Shown one piece after another: positions 8,703 through 18,513 of a stretch of DNA of 59,874 nucleotides. The stretch is from JACQCF01 sp043742785 (GTDB taxonomy: Bacteria > Omnitrophota > Gorgyraeia > Zapsychrales > Fredricksoniimonadaceae). The position numbers and the translations under genes are program-made. The notes beneath the pieces are model-generated. The model saw only the letters and a program-made list of their open reading frames with translations. It did not search any database and was not told the origin of the DNA. The DNA lies in contig JAYTXU010000070.1 in the NCBI GenBank assembly GCA_043742785.1, positions 1 to 59,874 on the forward strand, given 5' to 3'. Position 1 is the stretch's first letter. Every line of letters starts with the position of its first letter.

Positions 8703-11060
8703 TTAAACATTTTCCATTTCCAACCAATTTAAACCCATCTTTAATGAAGCCGTAAGCGGCACTGATAATTCCATTGCCGTTTCCATATAATGCTTAACCA
8801 ATTGAACCATTTCACCTCTTTCTCCAAGAGGCACATCAAAAACCAATTCGTCATGGACAGTCATAATCATCACAGAGGACAATTTCTTAACTTTCATGGC
8901 CCCAGCAATCTTAACCATAGCTAATTTAATTAAATCTGCAGCCGCCCCTTGCAAGGGAGCATTAATCGCTTGACGCTGGGCAAATTGTCTAAGACCAATG
9001 TTGGCACTTTTAATATCAGGCAAATACCTGCGACGATGAAACAACGTTTCAACAAACCCTTTTTCTTGAGCTTGAGCTATAGAATAATCCATCATTTCGC
9101 GTACCCTAGGATAACGTAAAAAATATTTATCAATAAAATCTTGAGCCTGAGCGTTTGAAATATCTAGATCCTTAGCTAAACCAAAAGCGCTCATCCCATA
9201 AATAATACCGAAATTAATACGCTTAGCTGCGTAACGCATTTGATCATCCACCTTATTTTCTGGAACATCAAACATTAAAGAAGCTGTATAACAATGAATA
9301 TCCGCATCAGCTCTAAAGGCCTTTATAAGATTCTCATCCTTAGAACAATGTGCTAATAAACGCAGTTCAATCTGTGAATAATCCGCAGATAAAAGCAAAT
9401 GATCCTTACCATAAGAAACAAAAGCTTTTCTAATCTTTCGTCCTAATTCTGTACGAATAGGAATGTTTTGCAAATTAGGATTATTTGAACTTAATCTCCC
9501 TGTTTCCGCTCCCGTTTGATTAAAACTGGCATGTAATCTTGAATGACCATCCACCATTTGAGGTAAGGCATCAATATAGGTTGATTTTAATTTAGCTAAT
9601 TGACGATACTCTAAAATCAAAGCGGGTAAAGGATGTTTTGAAGCTAGTCTATTGAGAACTTCTTCATCAGTCGAGAAACCTGTTTTTGTTTTTTTAATAA
9701 CAGGAAGGTTTAAACGCTCAAAAAGAATTTCACTTAACTGCTTAGGGGAATTAATATTAAATTCTATCCCAGCAATCTTAAACAAAGACACCTGAAGATC
9801 GCTGATTTTCTTGGCACAATCTAAAGAAAATTCTCTTAAAATTTCAACATCCAGCGCTACGCCATTTTCTTCCATCTCATAAAGAACATCAACTAAAGGA
9901 ATTTCTACATCATAAAATAAAAAATCCAACTGTTGTTCATGTAGTTCTTTTTTTAAATCTTGATATAAACGCTCAAATTCTTCTTCTGATGTAGGACGAA
10001 AAGCTTCAACTTTATTATTCCCTCCACTTAAAAGATATTGAGCCAAGAAAATATCAAAAACAGGACCTTTGATTATCTGTTGAGATTTCTTACGTAAACT
10101 CTTTAAATCATAAACAAGACTAACCATCCTCCCATCTTCTTTAATTTCTAAAAAATCAATTCTCTTTGATAAGTCTTTCTCTATCTGAATTGAAGTCTCT
10201 TCTGTTTGAGAGGATAATTCTTGAATAAATTTACGAAACTCTAACGCAGTATAAATCTCATAAAGACGGTTTTCATTAGGCGCAAGTAACTTTAGATCTT
10301 CTAATTTTGCCTCTAATGGCACCTGAGTATCAACTAAAGCTAATTCCTGACTTAATTTGGCCTGGTCCCTGCCTATCTTTAATTTTTCCTGAAGACTAAT
10401 AGGTTTAATGTCTTCTAAATGCTGATAAATCTTATCTAAAGATCCATAAGCAGTAAGTAACTTAACAGCAGAAACTTGTCCTATCCCATCGACTCCCGGA
10501 ATATTATCCGAAGAATCCCCTGCTAAACTAAGTAAATCAACAATAGATGAAGAAGGTACTCCAAATTTATCTTTAACATCCTGTTCTGTTAACATTTTCT
10601 CTTGGCGAGGGCTATAAATAAATACATGCTCCCCCATTAACTGACTCATATCTTTATCATCAGTAATAATCACAACATCCACCTTCTTATTGCTAAAACG
10701 GGTTGCTAAGGTAGCCATCACATCATCCGCCTCAAAACCTTCTTTCTCAAAAATAGGAATTTGATAGGCCCTTAGAACATCTTGTATCACAGGAATTTGC
10801 GCTCTTAAATCTTCAGGCATGGATTGACGTTGAATCTTATAATCAGCAAACTTTTCTTGTCTCAAAGTTTTCTTTCCTACATCAAAACAAGCCGCCATAT
10901 AAACTGGCTGAAAATCACGTAACATCTTTCTTAAGATATTACAAAAACCTAAAACAGCATTTGTGGGCTGTCCTTTAGAATTGGTTAGGGCTTTAACTGC
11001 GTAAAAAGCACGGTAACATAAACCGTGAGCATCAATTAAAAATACTTTTGGATTTGACAT
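8703..11060 (-). CDS. polA: DNA polymerase I with reduced proofreading domain
   Basis: PolA fills gaps and removes RNA primers. The N-terminal 290 or so residues form the 5'-3' flap nuclease (FEADDVMATLA, GDSSDNIPGV). The polymerase part has motif A (SADYSQIELRLLAH), motif B (RINFGIIYG) and motif C (VHDELVF). At 785 residues it is about 140 shorter than the E. coli enzyme. The loss falls in the 3'-5' exonuclease domain, where I see only the remnant FDIFLAQYLLSGG and none of the DxE catalytic block. Proofreading is therefore probably absent, as in several other bacterial phyla. Confidence 0.96.
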   Translation of the reverse strand: MSNPKVFLIDAHGLCYRAFYAVKALTNSKGQPTNAVLGFCNILRKMLRDFQPVYMAACFDVGKKTLRQEKFADYKIQRQSMPEDLRAQIPVIQDVLRAYQIPIFEKEGFEADDVMATLATRFSNKKVDVVIITDDKDMSQLMGEHVFIYSPRQEKMLTEQDVKDKFGVPSSSIVDLLSLAGDSSDNIPGVDGIGQVSAVKLLTAYGSLDKIYQHLEDIKPISLQEKLKIGRDQAKLSQELALVDTQVPLEAKLEDLKLLAPNENRLYEIYTALEFRKFIQELSSQTEETSIQIEKDLSKRIDFLEIKEDGRMVSLVYDLKSLRKKSQQIIKGPVFDIFLAQYLLSGGNNKVEAFRPTSEEEFERLYQDLKKELHEQQLDFLFYDVEIPLVDVLYEMEENGVALDVEILREFSLDCAKKISDLQVSLFKIAGIEFNINSPKQLSEILFERLNLPVIKKTKTGFSTDEEVLNRLASKHPLPALILEYRQLAKLKSTYIDALPQMVDGHSRLHASFNQTGAETGRLSSNNPNLQNIPIRTELGRKIRKAFVSYGKDHLLLSADYSQIELRLLAHCSKDENLIKAFRADADIHCYTASLMFDVPENKVDDQMRYAAKRINFGIIYGMSAFGLAKDLDISNAQAQDFIDKYFLRYPRVREMMDYSIAQAQEKGFVETLFHRRRYLPDIKSANIGLRQFAQRQAINAPLQGAAADLIKLAMVKIAGAMKVKKLSSVMIMTVHDELVFDVPLGERGEMVQLVKHYMETAMELSVPLTASLKMGLNWLEMENV

Positions 11061-11073
11061 GAAAGATTAGAAT

Positions 11074-11574
11074 TTACCGAACAACTTGACCGATAGTCTG
11101 ATTAATTAATAAATGACGATTAACATCTTCATTAACCTGAATACTCTGCAATGCTTCTTTTGCTTGAATTGTCCATGAATCTTTAGATTGCCCTAACTTC
11201 ACTCGTTTCTGAAAATAATACTTTGCTTTTTGAATATCACCTTGATTCCGATATAAAGAACCTAAATTAAAATATACAGGTAGAAAATCTCTATCTAACT
11301 TCAAAACACTTAAATATTTTTGTTCAGCTTTTTCAGGAAACCCCAACTCTTCATAAATAACTCCCAAAGAATTGATGGCTTCTACTTTGTTTGGTTTTAA
11401 CGCCAGGGCTTGTTCATAATAATGCATAGCATCCGACAATTGACCTGCTTCTCTTGCTTCATAGCCTTTTTCTATGTATTGCCCAACTTCAGGACTTTCC
11501 TGCCACATCCAGGCAATATTAATCAAACACAATAAAGATAAAAAGAACATTTGAATTCTTCCCATCTCTTTCAA
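11074..11574 (-). CDS. TPR-repeat protein with N-terminal membrane segment
   Basis: The 166-residue protein begins with a hydrophobic segment (about residues 8-21, MFFLSLLCLINIAWMW), either an uncleaved anchor or a signal peptide, so the rest is probably outside the cytoplasmic membrane. At least three tetratricopeptide repeats follow: AREAGQLSDAMHYYEQALALKP, the next with VEAINSLGVIYEELG, and FLPVYFNLGSLYRNQGD. TPRs bind partner proteins; no partner can be named. It overlaps the upstream oxidoreductase gene by 4 nt and is followed by polA. Confidence 0.8.
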   Translation of the reverse strand: MKEMGRIQMFFLSLLCLINIAWMWQESPEVGQYIEKGYEAREAGQLSDAMHYYEQALALKPNKVEAINSLGVIYEELGFPEKAEQKYLSVLKLDRDFLPVYFNLGSLYRNQGDIQKAKYYFQKRVKLGQSKDSWTIQAKEALQSIQVNEDVNRHLLINQTIGQVVR

Positions 11575-12611
11575 CCTCCTATTAAAGCTTCTTCTTGATC
11601 AGTCACGGAAGTCGCTTCAGCAATGATTTTAGATATTTTTTTCTCATAAGTAGATGCATTAAACAACACAGCCCCTACTAACAAATCTCCTTGAGCATAA
11701 ATTTTCTTAAACACATTTTGAGGCGCATCAAACTTTAAATATTCCCGACCACCTTGAGGAAGCTTAGTTAACCCCATACAAAATCCTTCCAATACTTTAA
11801 AACCAAAATGATAAGGCTTAAGCGGCAAACTCCTTAAAAAATATTCTTCTTCGATTTTCTGATAATCACTCTCTTGATCAATTAATCTCCAATCTAAAGG
11901 TAAAGAATCAGCAATAACCATTTGTGCTGCCAGAACCTTACCACTTTGTAGTTTAACCGCCTTTACTTCAGAGTCTCCTAAAATCTCTTCAATCGTATTA
12001 TCTGTAATCACTCGGATATCACTGTTCTCTATAATTTGCTTTAGCAAAGCACTGGTTTCATCATCCAGAAAATTAGATAGAAGACTATCTTCCGAAACTA
12101 CGATAACCACTTCCTTACCAAGCCCATGCAAGGCACAAGCTATATTAAAACCTTGCATATGAGTAACCATCACAAAAATAGTATCTGCAAATGGCAGATA
12201 CTTAACAATTTTCTTAACAGAGGATAAAAGCGTACAATCAAAAACACCTTGCCTTTGATGCCCTTTAACTGAAAGAGGCATCACACAACCTAAATCAGCA
12301 ATCACCAACTGATCATAATCAATCTTTATCTTAGTTTCAGTTGTTAAATATTTACGTTTAGAGCTAATACGTGCAAGTTTTTCATTAGCAACAACCCCTA
12401 CTCTCTGCTCTTTAAAGAAGTTCTCTGACAAAATATGTGTCGCAGCTTCTTTAATTTGACCAGCAAGAAAGGACGGTAAAGTAAAACGATCATACGGCAA
12501 CATACCTTCTGAACAAAATAAAGAAATATCAGAGTCTTTATCCTTTTGACGAATATCTTCAATAGCTTTAATCGTAGCCAGTGAATTTCCCACAACAAGA
12601 ATTTTACTCAT
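11571..12611 (-). CDS. Degenerate FAD/NAD(P)-dependent pyridine nucleotide oxidoreductase-like protein
   Basis: The overall pattern fits the NirB/rubredoxin-reductase-like flavoprotein family: an N-terminal dinucleotide fold (KILVVGNSLATIKAI), a conserved 'PYDRFTLPSFLAG' block near residue 40 (compare PYxRPxLSK), a second Rossmann region near 145-175 and a C-terminal segment. The first nucleotide motif is VVGNSLA rather than VVGxGxAG, so both glycines that cradle the FAD pyrophosphate are changed. It lies between folD and a TPR protein with 4-nt overlaps on both sides. The activity is unknown; it could be a non-catalytic or altered flavoprotein. Confidence 0.65.
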   Translation of the reverse strand: MSKILVVGNSLATIKAIEDIRQKDKDSDISLFCSEGMLPYDRFTLPSFLAGQIKEAATHILSENFFKEQRVGVVANEKLARISSKRKYLTTETKIKIDYDQLVIADLGCVMPLSVKGHQRQGVFDCTLLSSVKKIVKYLPFADTIFVMVTHMQGFNIACALHGLGKEVVIVVSEDSLLSNFLDDETSALLKQIIENSDIRVITDNTIEEILGDSEVKAVKLQSGKVLAAQMVIADSLPLDWRLIDQESDYQKIEEEYFLRSLPLKPYHFGFKVLEGFCMGLTKLPQGGREYLKFDAPQNVFKKIYAQGDLLVGAVLFNASTYEKKISKIIAEATSVTDQEEALIGG

Positions 12612-13456
12612 AAACTTTGTTTAAATACCTCCACTACATTTTTCATTAACATCACCGAAGTTACAGGACCTACACCCCCAGGTACAGGTGTAATAAACGA
12701 AGCCTTTTCTTTGCATGATTCAAAATCAACATCTCCAACAATTTTACCATCCACTTGGTTAATCCCCACATCAATGACAATGGCCCCTGGCTTAATCCAA
12801 TCCCCTTTAACAAATAAAGGTTTACCAATTGCTGCCACGACAACATCCGAACTTCGAACGACTCCAGGTAAATCATTGGTTTTAGAATGACAAATGGTTA
12901 CAGTCATATTTTCGGCAAGTAATAATAAAGCCATCGGCTTACCTACGATTTCACTACGTCCAAGAACGACAGCCGTTTTCCCTTTTAAAGGGATACCCGA
13001 TGATTTTAATAATTCCACTGCTGCTGCAGGAGTACAAGGAACACTGCAAATTTGACCTATAAACAGCCGACCTAAATTAAGAACGTTCATTCCTTCAATA
13101 TCTTTTTCTTCAGGAATCACATCAAAACATTTTGCAGAGTTAATGCTGGAAGGAAGCGGCTTATTAAGAATAATTCCATTAACATTTTCTAAATGACCTA
13201 ATTCAAGAATTACCTTTAAAAGATCTGATTCAGACGTCTGTAGCGACAGTTGCCTTAATTCATATTGAATCCCTAAACTCTCTGCTGTTCTTTTCTGAGA
13301 AGCGAGATAAGAAAGACTGCTTGGATCATTCCCGACGACAATACTAACAATACTAGGAACCTTGCCAGACCTAGCTTTTAAATCGGTAATTTCCTTTATT
13401 AATTGTTCTTTGAGCTTAGCAGCTAGTAATTTCCCATCTAGAATCTGCGCACTCAT
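12608..13456 (-). CDS. folD: Bifunctional methylene-THF dehydrogenase / methenyl-THF cyclohydrolase
   Basis: FolD interconverts methylene-, methenyl- and 10-formyl-tetrahydrofolate. Visible signatures are YLASQKRTAESLGI (compare YVxxKxKxxxxxGI, the catalytic Lys56 type), VLGRSEIVGKPMALLLL (nucleotide site) and ITPVPGGVGPVTSVMLMKN. The length of 282 residues is normal. It overlaps fchA by 4 nt and the next gene by 4 nt, so these form one translational unit for one-carbon metabolism. Confidence 0.96.
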   Translation of the reverse strand: MSAQILDGKLLAAKLKEQLIKEITDLKARSGKVPSIVSIVVGNDPSSLSYLASQKRTAESLGIQYELRQLSLQTSESDLLKVILELGHLENVNGIILNKPLPSSINSAKCFDVIPEEKDIEGMNVLNLGRLFIGQICSVPCTPAAAVELLKSSGIPLKGKTAVVLGRSEIVGKPMALLLLAENMTVTICHSKTNDLPGVVRSSDVVVAAIGKPLFVKGDWIKPGAIVIDVGINQVDGKIVGDVDFESCKEKASFITPVPGGVGPVTSVMLMKNVVEVFKQSL

Positions 13457-13944
13457 GAATTAATCCTCACCATGACCAGGGCTCCATTAAAACCAGCTGT
13501 CAAAAGTTCAATTGAAACTTCCACATCCGACAATAAATAGGGGTTCCCTTTAACTACTAAGAAAGGAATTAAATCAATCGTCTTGTAACACAATTTGCAA
13601 ATTTCCAGTGGCACTGCACGAGCAGTCTTAGAGGCATTCTTCTGCGCTTTCTTATCTAAGACCCTAGCCGCACAAACCTGCAGATAAGCTTCTGAATCAA
13701 GACTTGCCAAATCTAAAAGTCTTTTACGAATAATTTCACTTTTCTTGAGTATTTCTCTCAATTTCTTATCAACAGCAAAAGTGTTAGATTTTCGTCCAAT
13801 AGAGTAATTAGCCACCATAGACACCAATCCCGCTCCTAAGGCAGCTGTTAATCCTGCTGCCGAACCACCGCCAGGAACAGGTTCCTTGGTAGAAAGCTGA
13901 TTTAAATAGCTTTCCAGAGTTTTATTTGAAAATTGAATTTTCAT
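13453..13944 (-). CDS. fchA: Cyclodeaminase/cyclohydrolase family protein (FchA-like)
   Basis: The 163-residue protein is a short member of the formiminotransferase-cyclodeaminase fold. PVPGGGSAAGLTAALGAGLV (23-42) is the family signature. Next to folD, the likeliest role is methenyl-tetrahydrofolate cyclohydrolase as in FchA of acetogens (inference). It is somewhat shorter than usual (200-210 residues): the C-terminal helical part ends soon after LLTAGFNGALVMVRIN. Alternatively it could be a 5-formimino-THF cyclodeaminase, but no histidine-degradation genes are nearby. Confidence 0.75.
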   Translation of the reverse strand: MKIQFSNKTLESYLNQLSTKEPVPGGGSAAGLTAALGAGLVSMVANYSIGRKSNTFAVDKKLREILKKSEIIRKRLLDLASLDSEAYLQVCAARVLDKKAQKNASKTARAVPLEICKLCYKTIDLIPFLVVKGNPYLLSDVEVSIELLTAGFNGALVMVRINS

Positions 13945-14033
13945 GAGGATGTTATTTGAGCTAATTAATGATATATATTATTTTTATATTAACGGAAAGA
14001 AATTTTGACTTCAATACAATATGAATAATTCTA

Positions 14034-14963
14034 TTAATGACTTAGATACTTCTCTGCATCCAAAGCTGCCATACAACCGGTACCTGCTGAAGTAACCGCT
14101 TGACGATAAATCTTATCTTGTACATCCCCTGCTGCAAAAACACCAGAAACACTAGTCTGGGTAGTCCCTGAATTAGTTTTTATGTAGCCTGATTCATCTA
14201 ACTCTAGCTGACCATTTAAAAAAGCCGTGTTAGGCACATGGCCAATGGCGTAAAACAAACCGCCTATATCTAAAATACTTTCTACATTAGAAACTGTATT
14301 TTTTATTTTTAGTCCCGTAACAGCTTTCTCTCCTAACACTTCAATAGGCAAGGTGTTATACAATAATTCAATCTTAAGATTATTCCTAGCACGATCCTGC
14401 ATGACCTTAGAAGCTCGCAACACATCACGGCGCACCAACATCAGAACCTTGGAAGCAAACTTAGTTAAATAAGAAGCCTCTTCCACAGCGGAATCCCCTC
14501 CTCCTACAACAACTAAAACCTTATTTCGAAAGAACGGCAAAGCCCCATCGCAAACAGCACAAGCTGAGATCCCCTTTTGCCACAAACGATCCTCTCCTGG
14601 AAGATTCATCCGTTTAGCTGTTGCACCTGTGGCAAGAATCAGACTCTTTGTTTCATAGGTTTTAGTACCAACAAATACTTTAAAAGGACTTCTTGATAAA
14701 TCAACCTTATCAACAGTCTCTGTAACAATACGTGTTCCGCAATGTTCCGATTGTTGGCGCATTTTCTCCATTAATTCTGGTCCAGAAATACTTGTAAACC
14801 CTGGAAAATTTTCAACCTCAGTTGTAGTTGTCAATTGTCCACCAGCAACAACTCCCGCCGCGAATAATCCCTCAAACATCAAAGGTTTTAAATTAGCCCT
14901 TGCAGCATAGGTAGCCGCTGTATGACCTGCAGGACCAGAACCGATAATAATAATGTTTTCCAT
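14034..14963 (-). CDS. trxB: Thioredoxin reductase (NADPH)
   Basis: This flavoenzyme reduces thioredoxin. The FAD site is IIGSGPAGHTAATYAARA, the redox-active pair is CAVC in SACAVCDGALPFF, the NADPH site is VVGGGDSAVEEA, and the C-terminal ATGATA/VFAAGDVQD motif binds FAD. The 309-residue length is normal. A hairpin terminator separates it from the upstream korAB genes, so it probably has its own promoter in that gap. Confidence 0.96.
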   Translation of the reverse strand: MENIIIIGSGPAGHTAATYAARANLKPLMFEGLFAAGVVAGGQLTTTTEVENFPGFTSISGPELMEKMRQQSEHCGTRIVTETVDKVDLSRSPFKVFVGTKTYETKSLILATGATAKRMNLPGEDRLWQKGISACAVCDGALPFFRNKVLVVVGGGDSAVEEASYLTKFASKVLMLVRRDVLRASKVMQDRARNNLKIELLYNTLPIEVLGEKAVTGLKIKNTVSNVESILDIGGLFYAIGHVPNTAFLNGQLELDESGYIKTNSGTTQTSVSGVFAAGDVQDKIYRQAVTSAGTGCMAALDAEKYLSH

Positions 14964-14972
14964 ACCTTCTCC

Positions 14973-15001
14973 AAAAAATAAAAGCGGGGAATCAGCCCCG
15001 C
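14973..15001 (-). terminator. Rho-independent terminator downstream of korB
   Basis: On the minus strand a GCGGGG / CCCCGC stem with a CTGATT loop is followed at once by TTTTATTTTTT. This is a textbook intrinsic terminator for the korA-korB transcript, just upstream of trxB. Confidence 0.85.
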
Positions 15002-15047
15002 CCTCACCCCTAGCATATACAGGCTGAGCCTTTTCAGCTTTTACCCA

Positions 15048-15965
15048 TTAAATATCGAATCCATCTAAAATCTTTGAACGATCTTTGGGGACTGCATTCT
15101 TAACTAAATTATGCATCACCTGATCGTAACGTGGTTTATTCTTATTCTGATAGAATAAACCAAAATAACGACGTTCAATAGCAGCAAATTGAAAAGCTTT
15201 ACCTATATCTGATGGATCATGCTCAACAATTTCCGTTTTATCAGCCAAACGTCTATCAGGTTCAATGCCATTAGGATGCTTTAAAAATGAAAACCATGAA
15301 GAAGATTTATGATCAAAATTAAGAGGATCAAAATGTGGGCAACGCTGAGAAATATGCACAAAGGCAAATCCAGGATGATCAAAAGCTGCCTTCATTGTAT
15401 TGGTTAAATGATCTGGAATCCAATCAGCCGTAGAAGCCACAAAGGAAGCTCCCAAACCAATAGCAACACTCAAAGGATTCAAAGGATTTAAATAACTTCC
15501 TTGAGGCTGAGTATTGGTCTTATGATCCTTACGCGTTGTCGGAGAAGTTTGATTCTTTGTTAAAGCATATAATTCATTGTCGTACATTAAAAACACACAT
15601 TTAAAATTTTTATTAATCCCATGAATTAAATGGTTACCTCCAATGCTTAAGGTATCCCCATCACCTGCATGCACAAACAAATTTAAATCAGGACGAGCTA
15701 AAGCTAACCCTAACGCAACCGTGATAGGTCTACCATGAATAGAATGCACGCCATAGGTATTGAAATAATTCGGAGCACGCCCAGAACAACCAATCCCGGA
15801 AACATTCACAGTTTGAGCAGGAGCCAACTGACGTTCTACAATAAAACGTTTTAATCCCATAATGACACCAAAATCTCCACAGCCGGCACACCAGCGTGGA
15901 TTTTCAGTTTGTAAATCTTTAATCGTTACAGGAACTTTAGATTGTTCTGCAATTTGTGTACTCAT
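15048..15965 (-). CDS. korB: 2-oxoacid:ferredoxin oxidoreductase, beta subunit
   Basis: This is the thiamine-diphosphate-binding subunit of a ferredoxin-dependent 2-oxoacid oxidoreductase. PRWCAGCGDFGV (24-35) is the KorB-type N-terminal cluster region. HAGDGDTLSIGGNHLIHG (96-113) is the ThDP GDG motif. Together with KorA it decarboxylates a 2-oxoacid, probably 2-oxoglutarate, to an acyl-CoA and reduced ferredoxin. The exact substrate cannot be read from sequence alone. It overlaps korA by 4 nt. Confidence 0.92.
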   Translation of the reverse strand: MSTQIAEQSKVPVTIKDLQTENPRWCAGCGDFGVIMGLKRFIVERQLAPAQTVNVSGIGCSGRAPNYFNTYGVHSIHGRPITVALGLALARPDLNLFVHAGDGDTLSIGGNHLIHGINKNFKCVFLMYDNELYALTKNQTSPTTRKDHKTNTQPQGSYLNPLNPLSVAIGLGASFVASTADWIPDHLTNTMKAAFDHPGFAFVHISQRCPHFDPLNFDHKSSSWFSFLKHPNGIEPDRRLADKTEIVEHDPSDIGKAFQFAAIERRYFGLFYQNKNKPRYDQVMHNLVKNAVPKDRSKILDGFDI

Positions 15966-17773
15966 TTGGACAATACCTCCTGAACCCTTTTAAAAACAAT
16001 CATAGGGCGAATGGGACGACCTGTGGCCTCAGCAATTAAAGGCTGGACATCCACTAAGGTGTAAGCGCGAAGTAAAAGCGCTAATGGTGGGGGTTTTAAC
16101 GCATCACCGTAAGCTACTTCCACTGTCATAACCTTCTTAAATTTAGAAAAAACTTCCTTTAGCATCAAAGGTACCGGATAGACAATTTTTAAATTCATTC
16201 CTGAAACCTTAAGTCCTGCCTTAGAACATTTATAAATGGATTCTTCAAGAGCTCCACGTGTACTTCCCCAACCAACAATTAAAAGATCGCCTGAATCGTT
16301 CCCAAACATTTCAGGCTTAGTTAAAGCGCGATTAACATGGTGAATTTTCTCATTTCGTATTTCATGAGAATGTTGATTAGTAGTAGCAGAATAACTAACC
16401 TTCCCCTGTTTATCTGTATTCAAACCTGTAACTCGACGCATACCACCCTCGACGCCAGGATTTGATTGAACAGCACGAACCATTTCAATATCTTTAGGTA
16501 ATCGATTCATATGGAATCTTTCCAAAATAAAATCTGGAATCTCCTCCACATTATTCATCTGAACTACTTTAGGTTTAGTAATAACCTTATAACTGTTGGC
16601 TGTTTGAAAATCACTCATAATAAACACAGGGAGACGTAATTTCTCAGCTATATAACGAGCAATATGAGGAGCATAAAAACAATCGATAACATTACTGACA
16701 CTAACAATAACCTTGGTATAGTCTCCATGGCTTCCAAAAATAACAGCTGGAAGATCGGATTGTTCAGTTTTAGTCGGCATACCTGTGGAAGGACCAGAAC
16801 GCTGAACATCAATGATAACTAGAGGAATTTCAGCGGATTGAGCAAACCCAAGAAACTCCTGCTTCAGAGAAAGACCAGGACCTGACGTACAGGTCACGGA
16901 TGGGACTCCACCATAATAAGCACCAATAGCTGTACCAATCGCTGCAATTTCATCCTCGGCTTGGTGAACGATCCCACCATAAGAAGGAAATTCCTTAGCG
17001 AGCGTGTGCATAATCGAAGAAGCTGGAGTAATGGGATAACCAGAATACAATTTAAAACCAGCATCAATTAAACCCATACTCAAAGAGCTATTACCATCAA
17101 TAAGAATTTTTTCTCCTTCTCGAGGAGTCGCATCCACTTGAATTCTAAAAAATACTTTCTCTTTAGCTAACTGGTAACCGTTATGGCACAGAGTTAAGTT
17201 TTTTTCCATGATCTCTGGTTTTAATTTTTTCCCAAAGGTCTTTTGGATTTCCTGCTTAACAATCTCTTCATCCATATTATAGATGTAGCTCAGCATTCCT
17301 AAATAATACAAATTCTGACCTTTACCACCTAAATCCTTGAGAATACTTTTAGAAACTTCATCAACATTAAATGGAATAACACTTAACCCATCCTTGGTGC
17401 ATTTCTTTAATACCATTTCATAAGCGTCAGGGTTCGCTTCTTGATCACCCATATCCAGAAGAATAACACATTTGTCATTGTATTCACCATCTTCTAGACG
17501 ACGATCAAGAACTATTTCGTGAGAAGCTATAATCAAATCGGTATCATTACCAATATTAGTAACATCAAAATCTGCAATACGAATAATAATTCCAGAAAGT
17601 GCAGCACGGCTTCTAGCTGGAGGAGAAATTTCTGCAGGAATCATAGGCTCAACGTAAACGTATTTGCCCATAGCCACAAAGGCACTTAAAAGAATGTCTC
17701 CAGCTTTTTGAGCACCAAAACCGGCATCCATCAACAATTCAAACCTAGTCACTGATCTTTTTTCAACCGACAT
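15962..17773 (-). CDS. korA: 2-oxoacid:ferredoxin oxidoreductase, fused gamma-alpha subunit
   Basis: The first 190 or so residues are the gamma domain (GFGAQKAGDILLSAFVAMGK, residues 14-33). The rest is the alpha subunit (GYPITPASSIMHTLAKE; HQAEDEIAAIGTAIGAYYGG; CTSGPGLSLKQEFLGFA), so this is the usual gamma-alpha fusion of 603 residues. The RVTGLNTDKQGKVSY block is typical of KorA-like proteins. With korB it forms the complete enzyme of anaerobic 2-oxoacid metabolism or reductive carboxylation. The 229-bp gap upstream probably holds the promoter. Confidence 0.93.
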   Translation of the reverse strand: MSVEKRSVTRFELLMDAGFGAQKAGDILLSAFVAMGKYVYVEPMIPAEISPPARSRAALSGIIIRIADFDVTNIGNDTDLIIASHEIVLDRRLEDGEYNDKCVILLDMGDQEANPDAYEMVLKKCTKDGLSVIPFNVDEVSKSILKDLGGKGQNLYYLGMLSYIYNMDEEIVKQEIQKTFGKKLKPEIMEKNLTLCHNGYQLAKEKVFFRIQVDATPREGEKILIDGNSSLSMGLIDAGFKLYSGYPITPASSIMHTLAKEFPSYGGIVHQAEDEIAAIGTAIGAYYGGVPSVTCTSGPGLSLKQEFLGFAQSAEIPLVIIDVQRSGPSTGMPTKTEQSDLPAVIFGSHGDYTKVIVSVSNVIDCFYAPHIARYIAEKLRLPVFIMSDFQTANSYKVITKPKVVQMNNVEEIPDFILERFHMNRLPKDIEMVRAVQSNPGVEGGMRRVTGLNTDKQGKVSYSATTNQHSHEIRNEKIHHVNRALTKPEMFGNDSGDLLIVGWGSTRGALEESIYKCSKAGLKVSGMNLKIVYPVPLMLKEVFSKFKKVMTVEVAYGDALKPPPLALLLRAYTLVDVQPLIAEATGRPIRPMIVFKRVQEVLSK

Positions 17774-18002
17774 AACTTACCCTTCTTTATATAATATCAA
17801 TGGATTGGAAATATTTATGAAGTAGTTTTCAATATAACACTGCCGAAGAGTTTAGCAATAGAAATCTAAAAACTCTTTTCGTCTAACTTCAAGGGGATAT
17901 ACAAATGTACATTTGCATACCTTTGTTAAGAAACAATTAACACAGTTTGATATAAATTGATTTTTATCAAGACGTTTCAAAGTGTTAAGTATTTAACATT
18001 TT

Positions 18003-18500
18003 TCAATTCACTAAAAGCTTCCCAATAGCATCAAAAAGATCGACATAGAAGACCTTGTCTGAAATAGTCACTTCTACCTCCTTTGTTTTGCTTACCTGTT
18101 TTCCTCCGCCGCCGGGCAAAGGGATTACCCACAACAAAAATCGCGTGCGGTCAACCACATAATTACGCTGGGTCGTCTGAATGGCGTTTAAAAAAAGCTC
18201 CTGATGCAACTGGTCCTTCATAAAAATTCTCGCCTGCAGGACCACCACCGTATTGTTATGGCTTCTTGAAAAATATCGGCTGGCTACGATCGTCTGCAGA
18301 GCATCATCTTCTTTATCGATGGAGAATTGTTTCAAAAGCAACATTTCTATCAGGGCTTTTTGCAATTGCGCCCCTGACGCGCTAAAAACACGGACATTCT
18401 CTGGTTGTTTATCCTTCTGAATTTCTCTATAGGTATAACGAAGAGGTGAACAGCCGCTGACAACTAAGAACATTCCAAGAATCAATATTATTTTTTTCAT
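18003..18500 (-). CDS. Hypothetical lipoprotein at the end of the ORF6N array
   Basis: I start this gene at the ATG at 18500 because a GAGGAG site lies just upstream and the first residues (MKKIILILGMFLVVSGC) form a perfect lipoprotein signal with lipobox VSGC. The mature protein (about 148 residues) has no family I recognise. It begins 13 bp after the last ORF6N gene, so it is probably co-transcribed with the array. The glycine-rich PLPGGGGKQ at about residue 127 is a loop-like feature. Confidence 0.7.
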   Translation of the reverse strand: MKKIILILGMFLVVSGCSPLRYTYREIQKDKQPENVRVFSASGAQLQKALIEMLLLKQFSIDKEDDALQTIVASRYFSRSHNNTVVVLQARIFMKDQLHQELFLNAIQTTQRNYVVDRTRFLLWVIPLPGGGGKQVSKTKEVEVTISDKVFYVDLFDAIGKLLVN

Positions 18501-18513
18501 TAGTTTCTCCTCT

